Assembly (NCBI GenBank): GCA_963835555.1
Contig: CAWIGC010000020.1
Coordinates: forward strand, 117,910-181,909
DNA: 64,000 bases
From: Sulfopaludibacter sp963835555
Lineage (GTDB): Bacteria > Acidobacteriota > Terriglobia > Bryobacterales > Bryobacteraceae
Reading direction: 5' to 3'
Shown here: positions 8,868-17,513 of the stretch, one piece after another
How the letters are laid out: the number at the start of each line of letters is the position of its first letter
Position numbering within the stretch: the first letter of the stretch is position 1
The notes under the pieces: generated by a model
What the model was told of the DNA's origin: nothing
Database searches by the model: none
What the model saw: only the letters and a program-made list of their open reading frames with translations
Position numbers and translations under genes: made by a program

Positions 8868-10373
8868 ATGTCTGATCAGGACCGACGAAAGTTTCTGGGA
8901 ACGGCAGCCGGAGTGGCTGCGTTCACCATTCTCCCCAGACGCGTGTTGGGAGGCCCGGGCTACGTCGCCCCCAGCGACAAGATCACCCTGGCCCACATCG
9001 GCGTTGGCACCGAGGGACTCCGCGAGATGCTGCCCCTGCTCTCCGTCCCCGAATTGCAGATCGTCGCTGTCTGCGACCCCAATCAGCATGCCAGCGGATA
9101 TCGCGACTGGTCCGCCAACGGCATCCTCAACTCCGTCCGCCGCACCCTCGGCAAGCCCGATTGGTGGGCCGGCGGCGAGGGTACCATTCCCGGCGGCCGC
9201 GATTGCGCCAAAGACATCGTCGATACCGCCTACGGCAATAAGTCCTGCACCGCCTACGCCGATTTCCGCGAGCTCTTCGAAAAGGAAAAGGATCTGGACG
9301 CCGTCAAGATCATGACGCCCGATCACCTCCACGGCGTCATCGCCATGGCCGCCATGAGGCGCGGCAAGCACACCATCGTCCATAAGCCCATCGCCAATCG
9401 CCTGAACGAAGCCCGCCTGGTCATCGATACCGCCCGCGCCAAAGGCGTGGCCACCCACTTCATGCCCTGGGACGCTAATGGCAACATGGAACAGGTGATG
9501 GCCTGGATTAAGGAAGGCGCCATCGGCACCCTGCGCGAAGTCCATAACTGGACCAACCGCCCCGTCTGGCCGCAGTACGCCACCATCCCCACCGATACGC
9601 CCCCCGTGCCGCAAGGCTTCAATTGGGATCTCTGGCTCGGACCCGAAGCCCAGCGCCCCTATCATCCCAATTACACCCACATGGTCTTCCGCGGCTGGTA
9701 CGATTTCGGCGGCGGCTCCATGGCCGATATGGGCCACTACAGCCTGTGGACCGTGTTCAACGCGCTGGAGCTTTCCGGACCCACCAGCGTCGAGCCCATG
9801 TTCAGCCACCACTGCGCCTTCAACGAAAGCGTCTCCACCACCATCAAGAACGATTTCTCGTTCCCCACCGCCGGCGTCGTGCGCTTCAAATATCCCGCGC
9901 GCGGGCAAAGGCCGCCCATCGAGTTGATCTGGTACGAAGGCGGCATGCACCCCCCCACGCCCGAGGAATTGGAACAGGACCATCAGGAACTGCCGCTCGA
10001 AGGCATGATGTTCGTCGGCGATAAAGGCAAAATCCTCGCCGGCTTCCACGTCGATAGCCCGCGCCTGATTCCCGAAAGCCGCATGCGCGGAAAGGCCGCC
10101 CCGCCCCCGCCGCCGCGCGGTGGAGGCCAGACGCAGGAACTCACCGGCGGTCTGAAACAGTGGCTCCAGGCCTGCAAAGGCGGAGCCCAATCGCCCGGCA
10201 ATTTCCTCAACGCCTGGCCTATCACCGAAGCCGTGAACCTCTACGCCGTTGCCCTCCGCACGCGCAAGCGCCTCGTGTACGACGCGGAGAGCCGCAAGAT
10301 CACCAACGTCTCCGAGGCCAATCAATATCTCTCGCGCGAGTATCGCAAGGGATGGGAGCCCGAAACCGTATGA
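8868..10373 (+). CDS. Gfo/Idh/MocA family oxidoreductase, Tat-exported
   Basis: About 501 residues beginning MSDQDRRKFLGTAAGVAAF, a twin-arginine signal of the DRRKFLG type. A Rossmann region follows (ITLAHIGVGTEGL, VAVCDPNQ), then AVKIMTPDHLHGVIAMAAM and the family motif GKHTIVHKPIANRLNEAR with the catalytic lysine of the EKP-type position (here HKP). The C-terminal part carries NWDLWLGP, HPNYTHMVFRGWYDFGGGSMADMGHY, typical of the large secreted Gfo/Idh/MocA subgroup. The expected role is NAD(P)-dependent oxidation of a sugar or cyclitol; substrate unknown. The stop overlaps the ATG of the next gene, a TIM-barrel isomerase, which is a recurrent pairing in sugar catabolism. Confidence 0.87.
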   Translation: MSDQDRRKFLGTAAGVAAFTILPRRVLGGPGYVAPSDKITLAHIGVGTEGLREMLPLLSVPELQIVAVCDPNQHASGYRDWSANGILNSVRRTLGKPDWWAGGEGTIPGGRDCAKDIVDTAYGNKSCTAYADFRELFEKEKDLDAVKIMTPDHLHGVIAMAAMRRGKHTIVHKPIANRLNEARLVIDTARAKGVATHFMPWDANGNMEQVMAWIKEGAIGTLREVHNWTNRPVWPQYATIPTDTPPVPQGFNWDLWLGPEAQRPYHPNYTHMVFRGWYDFGGGSMADMGHYSLWTVFNALELSGPTSVEPMFSHHCAFNESVSTTIKNDFSFPTAGVVRFKYPARGQRPPIELIWYEGGMHPPTPEELEQDHQELPLEGMMFVGDKGKILAGFHVDSPRLIPESRMRGKAAPPPPPRGGGQTQELTGGLKQWLQACKGGAQSPGNFLNAWPITEAVNLYAVALRTRKRLVYDAESRKITNVSEANQYLSREYRKGWEPETV

Positions 10374-11200
10374 ACCGCCGTGAATTTTTGGCCCGAGCCG
10401 CGGCCGTTGCCGCCGCGGCCCGAGCCCTCGCCGATCCGCTCGGACTGCCGATCGGCTGCCAGACCTATCCGGTACGCGACACCATCGGCAAGGATTTCGA
10501 TGGAACCTTGAAGGAACTTGCCGCCGCCGGTTTCCAGACCATCGAAATGTGCTCGCCCCCCGGTTACGTGTCGTCGGGCTACGGCCCGCTGGTGGGCATG
10601 AAGGCCGCCGAGATGCGCAAGCATATCGAAGACGCCGGCCTGCACTGCCCGAGCTGTCACTACGGCTTCAAGGAACTGAAGGAAAACCTGGACGAGCGCA
10701 TCGCCTTCGCCAAAGAGTTGGGGCTGAGCCAGATGGTGCTCTCCTCCTTCGGCCTTCCCAAAAACGCTCCCATGGAGGATTGGACGCGCGCCGCCGCCGA
10801 ACTCAATGAGATCGGCGAGCGCACCCAGACCGCCGGCCTCCAGTTGGGCTATCACAATCACGATGGCGAGTTTCAGGAGATCGATCGCAACCTGGTCTAC
10901 GACGCCCTGATGCGCACCTTCGATCCCAAAATGGTGAAGATGCAATTTCAGACGTCGGTGGTCAGCCTGGGCTTCCAGGCGGCCACGTATTTCAAGAAAT
11001 ACCCCGGCCGCTTCCTCTCCATCCACGTGGCGGATTGGTCCTCCACCGAGAAGAAGCAGGTCGCCGTGGGCCAGGGCGTCATCGACTGGAAGCAACTCTT
11101 CGCCGCCGCCAAAATCGGAGGAGTCCGCAATTACTTCGTCGAAATGAACCTGGACCTCATGCGGGCCAGCGTTCCTTACCTGAAGAAACTGCCAACGTAG
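10370..11200 (+). CDS. Sugar phosphate isomerase/epimerase (xylose isomerase-like TIM barrel), exported
   Basis: About 276 residues starting MNRREFLARAAAVAAAARA, a twin-arginine signal. The mature part has the AP endonuclease 2/xylose-isomerase-like TIM-barrel pattern: LPIGCQTYPVRD, ELAAAGFQTIEM, AKELGLSQMVLSS, LQLGYHNHDGEF with the conserved His and Glu, FLSIHVADW and NYFVEMN. Metal-binding Glu/His positions are therefore visible. It overlaps the Gfo/Idh/MocA gene by four bases (ATGA), so the two probably act together on the same exported or periplasmic sugar derivative. Substrate unknown. Confidence 0.85.
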   Translation: MNRREFLARAAAVAAAARALADPLGLPIGCQTYPVRDTIGKDFDGTLKELAAAGFQTIEMCSPPGYVSSGYGPLVGMKAAEMRKHIEDAGLHCPSCHYGFKELKENLDERIAFAKELGLSQMVLSSFGLPKNAPMEDWTRAAAELNEIGERTQTAGLQLGYHNHDGEFQEIDRNLVYDALMRTFDPKMVKMQFQTSVVSLGFQAATYFKKYPGRFLSIHVADWSSTEKKQVAVGQGVIDWKQLFAAAKIGGVRNYFVEMNLDLMRASVPYLKKLPT

Positions 11201-11245
11201 GACAGACGATCGGTTTGTGTCGTCTGTCATTGACGAGGTGTGCTT

Positions 11246-13654
11246 ATGTGGAGTGACGTGCGTTTCGGCTTACGCCTGCTCGTCCGAAATCCCGGGATTA
11301 CTGCAGCCGTGGTCGTGTCCCTTGCCCTGGGCCTGGGCGCAACCACGGCCATGTTCTCATTGCTGAACTCGCTGATGTTCAAAGCGCTTCCGGTGCCGGA
11401 GCCCGGACGTCTGGTAGTTCTGAACCACGGCGCGGGCGCAGATCTCGACGGCGGCTTCACCTATCCGCAACTCGCCGGGCTGCGCGATTCCACCGCGGCA
11501 GCCGTGGACCTGTTCGGCTATTCCGGCAGCTCCAATCGTTTTGCTTATGGCAACAGCGAGCGCGCCGTCCAGACGCAATTCGTCTCCGGCGATTACTTCC
11601 GCATCCTCCGCGTGCAGCCCGCCGCCGGGCGTCTGCTGCAGCCGGCCGACGATCTGCGCGGTTCGCCCTCCGCCACCAGCGCCGTCATCAGCTACCGCCT
11701 CTGGCAGAGCGCCTTCCATGGCGATCCGGCCATCGCCGGACGCACCGTGCGCATCGATTCGGTGCCCTTCACCGTTGCCGGCGTCACCCCGCCCAGGTTC
11801 TTCGGCGTCGAGACCGGAGCGTACCCCGATGTCACCATGCCCTTCGCCGCCAGCCTGGCGCTCAATCCGAAATCCACCATGCTCGAGTGCAAGGGTTGTT
11901 ACTGGCTGAGCATCATGGGACGTCTGGCGCCGGGTGTTTCCGCCGCCTCTGGCGAAGCCGGCCTGAAGGTGATCTGGAAGAATGTCCGCCAGGCCACCAT
12001 GTCCCCCGACCTGCCGCAGCGCTACCAGGCCGAGTACTTCGCCGACCGCGTGGCGCTCCTTCCCGGCGCCACCGGCATCTCCTTCCTGCGCACTCGCTTC
12101 ACGCAGCCTTTGTATGTCCTCCTCGCCATCACGGCCCTGATTCTGCTTATCTCCTGCTCCAACGTCGCCAACCTGCTGATGGCCCGGGCGCAGGCCCGCC
12201 AACGCGAATTGGCCATTCGGCTCGCCATCGGCGCGGCGCGCGGGCGCCTGGTGCGGCAGTTGCTCACCGAAAGCGCCCTGCTGGCCGCCGCCGGATTGCT
12301 CGCCGGCATCGCGGTCTACCGGTTCTGTGTCAGCGGCCTGCTGCGGTTCCTCCAAAGCGGCGGGCAGGATATCTACCTGGACACCGCACCCGATCTGCGC
12401 CTCGTCGCCTTTGCCGGAGGAGCCGCCTTGTTGACCCTGGCGCTGTTCGGTCTGATCCCCTCGTTGCGCGCCACCGCCCGCCCGTCATCGCATTCCGTCA
12501 CCGCGCGCAGTTCCTTCACCCGCGTCGTACTTTGCGGGCAGATCGCACTTTCCTTCACCCTGCTGGTGGGCGCGACCCTGCTGGCGCGCAGTCTCTACGA
12601 TCTGCGCACCTTCCCCGCAGGCTTCCGCCGCGATCACCTGGTGCTGCTCAGTCCCGATGTCTCCGGTCGTGCCCTGCGCGAGGACGCCGCGCGGATGCGC
12701 TATACCCGCACGCTGCTCGATCAGATTCGCGCCCTGCCGGGCGTGCGCTCCGCCAGCGCGTCGGTAGTCATTCCCATGGGAGGCTCCAGTTGGCAGTTCG
12801 ATTATGCCGCCGGCGCTACCTCCGGCCATGCTTACGTGAACCTGGTGATGCCCGATTTCTTCCGCACCATGGGAACACGCCTCGTCGCGGGCCGCGATCT
12901 CACCGAAAAAGACGACGCCGCGAGCCCGCTCATCGCTGTCGTGAATGAGTCCTTCGCCCGCCGCTATTGGCCCGGACAGAGCCCTCTCGGCAAGCAGTTT
13001 CACGAGGTGGACAAGGCCGCCTTCCTCACCGTCGCCGGCGTGGTCGAAGACGCGAAATATCGCGACTTCCGCAAGAGCGCTCCGCCCACCGTCTATCTGC
13101 CCTTGCTGCAAAGGGCATCCACGGGAGGCTGGAGCCTGAATCTGGAAGTGTGGACCTACACCGACCCGCACTCTCTCATTCGTCCCATGACGAAACTGCT
13201 CGGGGGCGTCGAGACCACCATCCGCACGTTCACGGAACTGATCGATCGCCGTCTGCTCTATGAGCGCCTGCTCACCTCGCTCTCGGTCGCCTTCGGCGCG
13301 CTGGGCATCCTGATTTGCGCCGTGGGAATCTATGGCGTGGCGGCCTACTCGGTGAGCCGGCGCACCGCGGAGATCGGGATTCGCATGGCGCTCGGCGCCA
13401 CGCCGGGCCATGTGATGCGGCGCATCTTGCGCGAGCAGGCCATGCTGCTGGGCGGGGGCCTTGTAGTGGGCGCGGCGGGCGCGCTCCTGCTCACGCGCTT
13501 CCTGCGCACCTGGCTGTTCGGCGTCTCGCCCACGGACGTCCCGACCCTGATTGCCGGGATGCTCTGCCTGGCCGTCGTGACCGGAATCGCCACCAGCCTG
13601 CCCGCCCGCCGCGCCGCCGCCATCGAGCCGTTGCGCGCCCTGCGCCACGAGTAA
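11246..13654 (+). CDS. ADOP/MacB-type ABC permease 1 (FtsX family), no N-terminal PadR-linked domain
   Basis: About 802 residues with two FtsX/MacB-PCD units. The N-terminus has MWSDVRFGLRLLVRNPG, then TAAVVVSLALGLGATTAMFSLL as the first membrane segment. The first FtsX core is near 12110-12480 (LLAITALILLISCSNVANLLMARAQARQRELAIRLAIGAARGRLVRQLL), and the second near 13270-13640 (GALGILICAVGIYGVAAYSV, RRTAEIGIRMALGATPGHV). This is the duplicated orphan permease layout of acidobacteria. No ATPase gene is adjacent. The ATG at 11246 has GAGG at 11235-11238 with seven-base spacing and is preferred over the in-frame GTG at 11240. Transported substrate unknown. Confidence 0.88.
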   Translation: MWSDVRFGLRLLVRNPGITAAVVVSLALGLGATTAMFSLLNSLMFKALPVPEPGRLVVLNHGAGADLDGGFTYPQLAGLRDSTAAAVDLFGYSGSSNRFAYGNSERAVQTQFVSGDYFRILRVQPAAGRLLQPADDLRGSPSATSAVISYRLWQSAFHGDPAIAGRTVRIDSVPFTVAGVTPPRFFGVETGAYPDVTMPFAASLALNPKSTMLECKGCYWLSIMGRLAPGVSAASGEAGLKVIWKNVRQATMSPDLPQRYQAEYFADRVALLPGATGISFLRTRFTQPLYVLLAITALILLISCSNVANLLMARAQARQRELAIRLAIGAARGRLVRQLLTESALLAAAGLLAGIAVYRFCVSGLLRFLQSGGQDIYLDTAPDLRLVAFAGGAALLTLALFGLIPSLRATARPSSHSVTARSSFTRVVLCGQIALSFTLLVGATLLARSLYDLRTFPAGFRRDHLVLLSPDVSGRALREDAARMRYTRTLLDQIRALPGVRSASASVVIPMGGSSWQFDYAAGATSGHAYVNLVMPDFFRTMGTRLVAGRDLTEKDDAASPLIAVVNESFARRYWPGQSPLGKQFHEVDKAAFLTVAGVVEDAKYRDFRKSAPPTVYLPLLQRASTGGWSLNLEVWTYTDPHSLIRPMTKLLGGVETTIRTFTELIDRRLLYERLLTSLSVAFGALGILICAVGIYGVAAYSVSRRTAEIGIRMALGATPGHVMRRILREQAMLLGGGLVVGAAGALLLTRFLRTWLFGVSPTDVPTLIAGMLCLAVVTGIATSLPARRAAAIEPLRALRHE

Positions 13655-13666
13655 TTGTTTTATGTC

Positions 13667-13704
13667 TTGACACAACGAATGGCTTCGTAGTAAGGTCTTC
13701 GTAG
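13667..13704 (+). promoter_or_regulatory. Putative promoter/operator of the BlaI-M56 operon
   Basis: A TTGACA hexamer lies at 13667-13672. Between it and a plausible -10 (TAGTAA at 13688-13693) is a palindrome, ACGAA-TGGC-TTCGT at 13675-13688. CTTCGTAG occurs twice at 14-base spacing (13683-13690 and 13697-13704), the second copy touching the BlaI ATG. BlaI/MecI repressors bind dyad sites overlapping their own promoters, so autoregulation here is plausible. No binding evidence exists. Confidence 0.5.
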
Positions 13705-14100
13705 ATGCCTGCGAGCCAACCTGATCCGCCGCGTCCCACCGACGCGGAACTCGAAATTCTCAACGTTTTGTGGGAGCGCGGCGCCAGCACCGTGCGCGAC
13801 GTGCACGAGGCCATCGCGCAGCGCAAGCCCACGCAATACACCACCGTCCTGAAGATGCTTCAGATCATGTCGGAGAAGCGCCTGGTGCGGCGCGACGAGA
13901 AACAGCGCGCCCACATTTACGAAGCCGCGCAGCCGCGCGAATGGACCCAGAAGCAACTGGCGGGAGATCTGCTGCAGCGGGCCTTTAACGGGTCTGCGAA
14001 AAGTATGCTGCTGGGCGCGCTTTCGTCGCGCCGGGCATCGAAGCAGGAACTGGCGGAGCTGCGCCACTTTCTGGATGAGTACGAGAGGGGAAACAAATGA
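13705..14100 (+). CDS. BlaI/MecI/CopY family transcriptional repressor
   Basis: A 131-residue winged-helix protein. PTDAELEILNVLWERG, TVRDVHEAI and QYTTVLKMLQIMSEKRLVRRDE make up the DNA-binding domain, and a C-terminal helical part (residues about 75-125) would dimerise. In this family the repressor is removed by proteolysis after the membrane M56 receptor is triggered. The stop overlaps the ATG of the M56 receptor gene (ATGA at 14097-14100), the standard gene order. There is no obvious beta-lactamase nearby, so the inducing signal is unlikely to be a beta-lactam in any simple way. Confidence 0.92.
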   Translation: MPASQPDPPRPTDAELEILNVLWERGASTVRDVHEAIAQRKPTQYTTVLKMLQIMSEKRLVRRDEKQRAHIYEAAQPREWTQKQLAGDLLQRAFNGSAKSMLLGALSSRRASKQELAELRHFLDEYERGNK

Positions 14101-15992
14101 CCGGCTTACAAGATTGGATGACGAGTCCCGCGGCGCGCGCTCTGGCGTGGGCGCTGGTTCACTTTGTGTGGCAGGGAGCGGCCATCGCGCTGCTGCTGGC
14201 CGTGTGCCTGGGGCTTTGCCGTGCGGCGCGCGTGCGCTACGCCCTGGCCTGCGGCGCCATGGTGGCGATGGTGCTGGCGTTCGGCGTGACCCTGGCGGTC
14301 TGTTGGCCGGCGCGTACGGCGTCGGCGAAACTGCCAGCGCCCCCACGTCCGGCCCTCCGTGTTGCGCCTCTGTCCGTTCGCGGCCGTATCATCCAAACTC
14401 CGCCGGAACCGGCGCCGCCGCGCTGGTTCGTGCCGGCCTGGCTGGGCGGCGTGTCCCTGTTCTATCTGTACAGCCTGGCCGCGTGGATGGCCGCCACCCG
14501 ATTAAAAATGCGCGGCACTTTTCCGGCGCCGCTCGCGTGGCAGGAGCGCCTGCGAAGCCTCGCCGCGCAGTTGGGCCTGCGCCGCACCGTCACGCTCTTG
14601 GAATCGTGCCTCACCGATGTCCCCGTGGTCATCGGCTATTTCCGTCCGGTGATTCTGCTGCCCCTCGGCCTGCTCACCGGGCTCTCCGGCGATCAGGTGG
14701 AGGCCATCCTGATCCACGAACTGGCGCATATCCGCCGGTACGATTACCTGGTCAACGGGATGCAGACCCTGGTGGCAGGGCTGCTGTTCTACCATCCGGC
14801 CGTGTGGTGGGTGGGCAGCCTGATGCGCAGCGAACGCGAACATTGCTGCGATGACGTCGTCGTAGACTTGCAGGGCGATGCGCGCGGCTATGCCGTGACC
14901 CTCGCCCGCCTGGAATTGAGCCGCGGCACGGCGCGGGAGCCCGCCCTGGCCGCCACCGGAGGCAATCTCATGAAACGTGTTCACCGCCTGATGCACCAAC
15001 CCGAGGGCCCGCGCATGGCGGCGCCTCTTCTCTCCGCCGCAGTCCTGGCCGCCACCGCGACCCTGGCGTTCGCCGCCTGGCAATCGCAGACGCCTCCCCC
15101 GCCGTCGCCGCAGGTCGAAACGCCGCCGGTGGCCCGGCCGCTCACGCCGCGTCAGTTGCGTGCTCAGCAGAAAGTGCTGCGTCAGGAACTCGTAACTCCT
15201 TACCTCAAATGGCTCAATGAGGACGTAGCGTACATCATCACCGACGAGGAACGCGCCGCTTTTAAACTGCTGCAAACCGACGAAGAGCGCGAGCACTTCA
15301 TCGAGCAGTTCTGGGTGCGCCGCGACCCCACGCCCGGCACCATCGAAAACGAGTACAAGGAAGAGCATTACCGCCGCATTGCCTATTCCAATGAACATTT
15401 CGCCTCGGCCATACCCGGATGGAAGACCGACCGCGGCCGCATCTACATCACCTATGGCCCGCCGGACGAGATCGAAGACCACTCCTCGGGCGGAAAGTAT
15501 GTGACGCCGGACGGGACGACGACCACGACCTATCCGTTCCAGCAGTGGCGCTACCGGTACATCGAGGCGATCGGGAACAACGTGATCATCGAATTCGTCG
15601 ATACCAGCCGGAACGGCGAGTACCACATGACGATGGACCCCACGGAGAAGGACGCCATGCTGCAGGCGCACAACACCCTCGCCATCACGGTGAATGTCAC
15701 GCCCGCACCGCAGACCTATGTCGGCAACCTCGCCCAGACCACCGAAATCCAGGCCCGCGTAGTTACTGTGACGGTGCCCATGCTCAGCCACGGAAAAAAC
15801 CACGTGACCGGGCGGGTGATGACCATGGCCGGCCGGACGGTTGCGAACGTCGAAGACCAAGCAGACGGTGCCAGCGGCTCGTACACCTGCCATTTTTCTC
15901 TGCTTCCCGGCTCATACCGCGTGAGCATGACCGTCAAGGACACCGCCACCGGAACGCAGCAGCACGGGGAAACGGTAGTTCAGGTCCAATAG
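14097..15992 (+). CDS. M56 (BlaR1-type) membrane metalloprotease fused to a GWxTD domain
   Basis: A 631-residue protein. Residues 1-130 hold three hydrophobic segments (for example ALVHFVWQGAAIALLLAV). The zinc motif HELAH lies at residues 207-211 and the third ligand region SEREHCCDD at about 245-253, so the protease is intact. A fourth membrane segment (LLSAAVLAATATLAFAAW) is near residue 310. After a proline-rich linker the C-terminal half is not a penicillin-binding sensor but a GWxTD-type domain: WLNEDVAYIITDEE, FIEQFWVRRDPTPGT, and GWKTDRGRIYITYGPPDEIE. The outer domain would sense an unknown signal and the protease would inactivate BlaI. The fused C-terminal domain is the odd feature here. 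Confidence 0.88.
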   Translation: MTGLQDWMTSPAARALAWALVHFVWQGAAIALLLAVCLGLCRAARVRYALACGAMVAMVLAFGVTLAVCWPARTASAKLPAPPRPALRVAPLSVRGRIIQTPPEPAPPRWFVPAWLGGVSLFYLYSLAAWMAATRLKMRGTFPAPLAWQERLRSLAAQLGLRRTVTLLESCLTDVPVVIGYFRPVILLPLGLLTGLSGDQVEAILIHELAHIRRYDYLVNGMQTLVAGLLFYHPAVWWVGSLMRSEREHCCDDVVVDLQGDARGYAVTLARLELSRGTAREPALAATGGNLMKRVHRLMHQPEGPRMAAPLLSAAVLAATATLAFAAWQSQTPPPPSPQVETPPVARPLTPRQLRAQQKVLRQELVTPYLKWLNEDVAYIITDEERAAFKLLQTDEEREHFIEQFWVRRDPTPGTIENEYKEEHYRRIAYSNEHFASAIPGWKTDRGRIYITYGPPDEIEDHSSGGKYVTPDGTTTTTYPFQQWRYRYIEAIGNNVIIEFVDTSRNGEYHMTMDPTEKDAMLQAHNTLAITVNVTPAPQTYVGNLAQTTEIQARVVTVTVPMLSHGKNHVTGRVMTMAGRTVANVEDQADGASGSYTCHFSLLPGSYRVSMTVKDTATGTQQHGETVVQVQ

Positions 15993-16019
15993 GCCGGGTT
16001 AGCGTTAAAATGGAGCGGT

Positions 16020-17006
16020 ATGAAGCTCGTCTCTTCCGCTCTTGCGGCCCTTGTGCTGGCCTTGCCGGCTGCCGCCCAGGTGAAGATCACACCGGGCCCT
16101 GAGAAAGTCGCCATCGAAATCAACGGCAAACCGTTCAGCGATTTCTACGTCGCCGGTGAGATGGTCACCAAGCCGTACCTCTGGCCGCTGCGCGCCGCCA
16201 CCGGCACCGCCGTCACGCGGTATTGGCCCATGGAAGTGGTGGACGACGAGAAGAATCTGAAGCTGGATCACCAGCATCAGCGCGGCATGTGGTTCGCGCA
16301 CGATACCGTCAACGGGATCGATTTCTGGAACAACGAGGCGAAGCCGATTCCTCCCACTTCGCCCAACGCCTACAAGTCGCAAAAGCTCGGCCGCATCAAG
16401 CTGGTGAAACTGGGCGAAACCAAAAGCGGCAACCACCAAGGCACGCTCGCCGCCACCTTCGATTGGACCGATTTGCAGGGCCACAAGCTGCTGACCGAAT
16501 CGCGCGTGATGACCTTCTACGCCGATAAGGACGACCGGCGCTTCGACGTGGACATCACGCTCACCGCCGCGGGCGGACCGGTCACCTTCGGCGACGGCAA
16601 GGACGGCGCGTTTGGCATCCGCATGCGCCCGGTGCTGCAGGAAGACACCGGCACCGGCCACATCACCAACGCCGATGGCATGGTGGGCGAAAAGCAACTG
16701 TGGGGCAAGCCTTCCAACTGGTGCGATTACTCCGGCGCCATCGGCGGCGAGAAAGTAGGCGTCGCGATCCTGGACAATCCGGAGAATCTGCACCATCCGG
16801 TCCGCTGGCACGCGCGCGCCTATGGCCTGTTTGCCGCCAATCCGTTCGGCTTGGCCGTCTTCACGGGCGATAAATCGCAGAGCGGCGCGGTGACCATCCA
16901 GCCGGGCCAGAGCCTGCGCTACCGCTATCGCGTGATCATTCACCCGGGCGACGTGAAGGACGCGAAAATCGATGCGGCCTGGCAGAACTACGTGGCCGGC
17001 AAATAG
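16020..17006 (+). CDS. PmoA-like (DUF6807) secreted protein
   Basis: A 328-residue protein with a signal peptide (MKLVSSALAALVLALPAAAQ). The mature part carries PYLWPLRAATGTAVTRYWPM, DHQHQRGMWFAHDTVNG and WHARAYGLFAANPFGL, features of the family annotated PmoA or DUF6807, which is frequent in bacteria that degrade plant material and has no proven activity. The many conserved His residues in the DHQHQRG segment suggest metal or sugar binding, which is inference. An RBS-like GGAG sits six to nine bases before the ATG. It converges with the next gene with no bases between stops. Confidence 0.8.
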   Translation: MKLVSSALAALVLALPAAAQVKITPGPEKVAIEINGKPFSDFYVAGEMVTKPYLWPLRAATGTAVTRYWPMEVVDDEKNLKLDHQHQRGMWFAHDTVNGIDFWNNEAKPIPPTSPNAYKSQKLGRIKLVKLGETKSGNHQGTLAATFDWTDLQGHKLLTESRVMTFYADKDDRRFDVDITLTAAGGPVTFGDGKDGAFGIRMRPVLQEDTGTGHITNADGMVGEKQLWGKPSNWCDYSGAIGGEKVGVAILDNPENLHHPVRWHARAYGLFAANPFGLAVFTGDKSQSGAVTIQPGQSLRYRYRVIIHPGDVKDAKIDAAWQNYVAGK

Positions 17007-17447
17007 CTATTCGCCTAATTTGGGAAACAGGGCGCGATCCAGAATGCGGCGCGTGAGCTCTTCCATGGTCACGTACTGATCCTGCACGCGGTCACGATAA
17101 AAGAGCTTGTCCCCGGGCAAAAGGCCGATTTCGATCAGCACCGGCTCGGCGCCGTTGCCATGATCGATCTGCAGACCCGGCAGTTTGGGAACCAGGGTCA
17201 CTTCCACGCGGGACGTCTGCTGCCATTTGCCGTCTACCTCCTCGCGGACGATGGCGCGAATCCGGGAGGTGTGCATGTGGATGGTCACAGCCTCCGCGGC
17301 GAACGCCTTCTGGTATGCCTCGGCGCAGGCGACCAGTGAGAGGTGCACTTCTTCCAACGCCACGGGCAGGCGCTCCAGCGCCGCGGTCTCTCGTTTGCGG
17401 CGGTCCTTTTCTTCGGAAATGCGCATCTGGATCCACTGGAAGGACAT
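17007..17447 (-). CDS. Conserved hypothetical protein, coiled-coil-like N-terminus
   Basis: A 146-residue soluble protein of unknown function. The first 60 residues are charged and helical (MRISEEKDRRKRETAALERLPVAL written in two parts: MRISEEKDRRKRE, then TAALERLPVALEEVH). The remainder looks like a small beta-rich domain with IEIGLLPGDKLFYRD and a C-terminal MEELTRRILDRALFPKLGE helix. It is preceded by about 60 bases shared with the upstream divergent gene at 17514. Its stop abuts the stop of the PmoA-like gene. No motif of known function is seen. Confidence 0.6.
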   Translation of the reverse strand: MSFQWIQMRISEEKDRRKRETAALERLPVALEEVHLSLVACAEAYQKAFAAEAVTIHMHTSRIRAIVREEVDGKWQQTSRVEVTLVPKLPGLQIDHGNGAEPVLIEIGLLPGDKLFYRDRVQDQYVTMEELTRRILDRALFPKLGE

Positions 17448-17513
17448 GTTCCGATTCTAACCCGGTCCACGTTTTCGCCTGCCGCGGCGTCAGTAGCGCA
17501 GGGAGGAATTGCC

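Noticed and set aside
8679..10325. A 548-residue open frame on the minus strand
   Set aside because: Antisense to the Gfo/Idh/MocA gene, whose motifs and Tat signal are unmistakable; the frame is glycine/aspartate-rich shadow.
13667..14100. BlaI/M56 pair as a beta-lactam resistance operon
   Set aside because: There is no beta-lactamase or penicillin-binding sensor domain; the outer domain is of GWxTD type.
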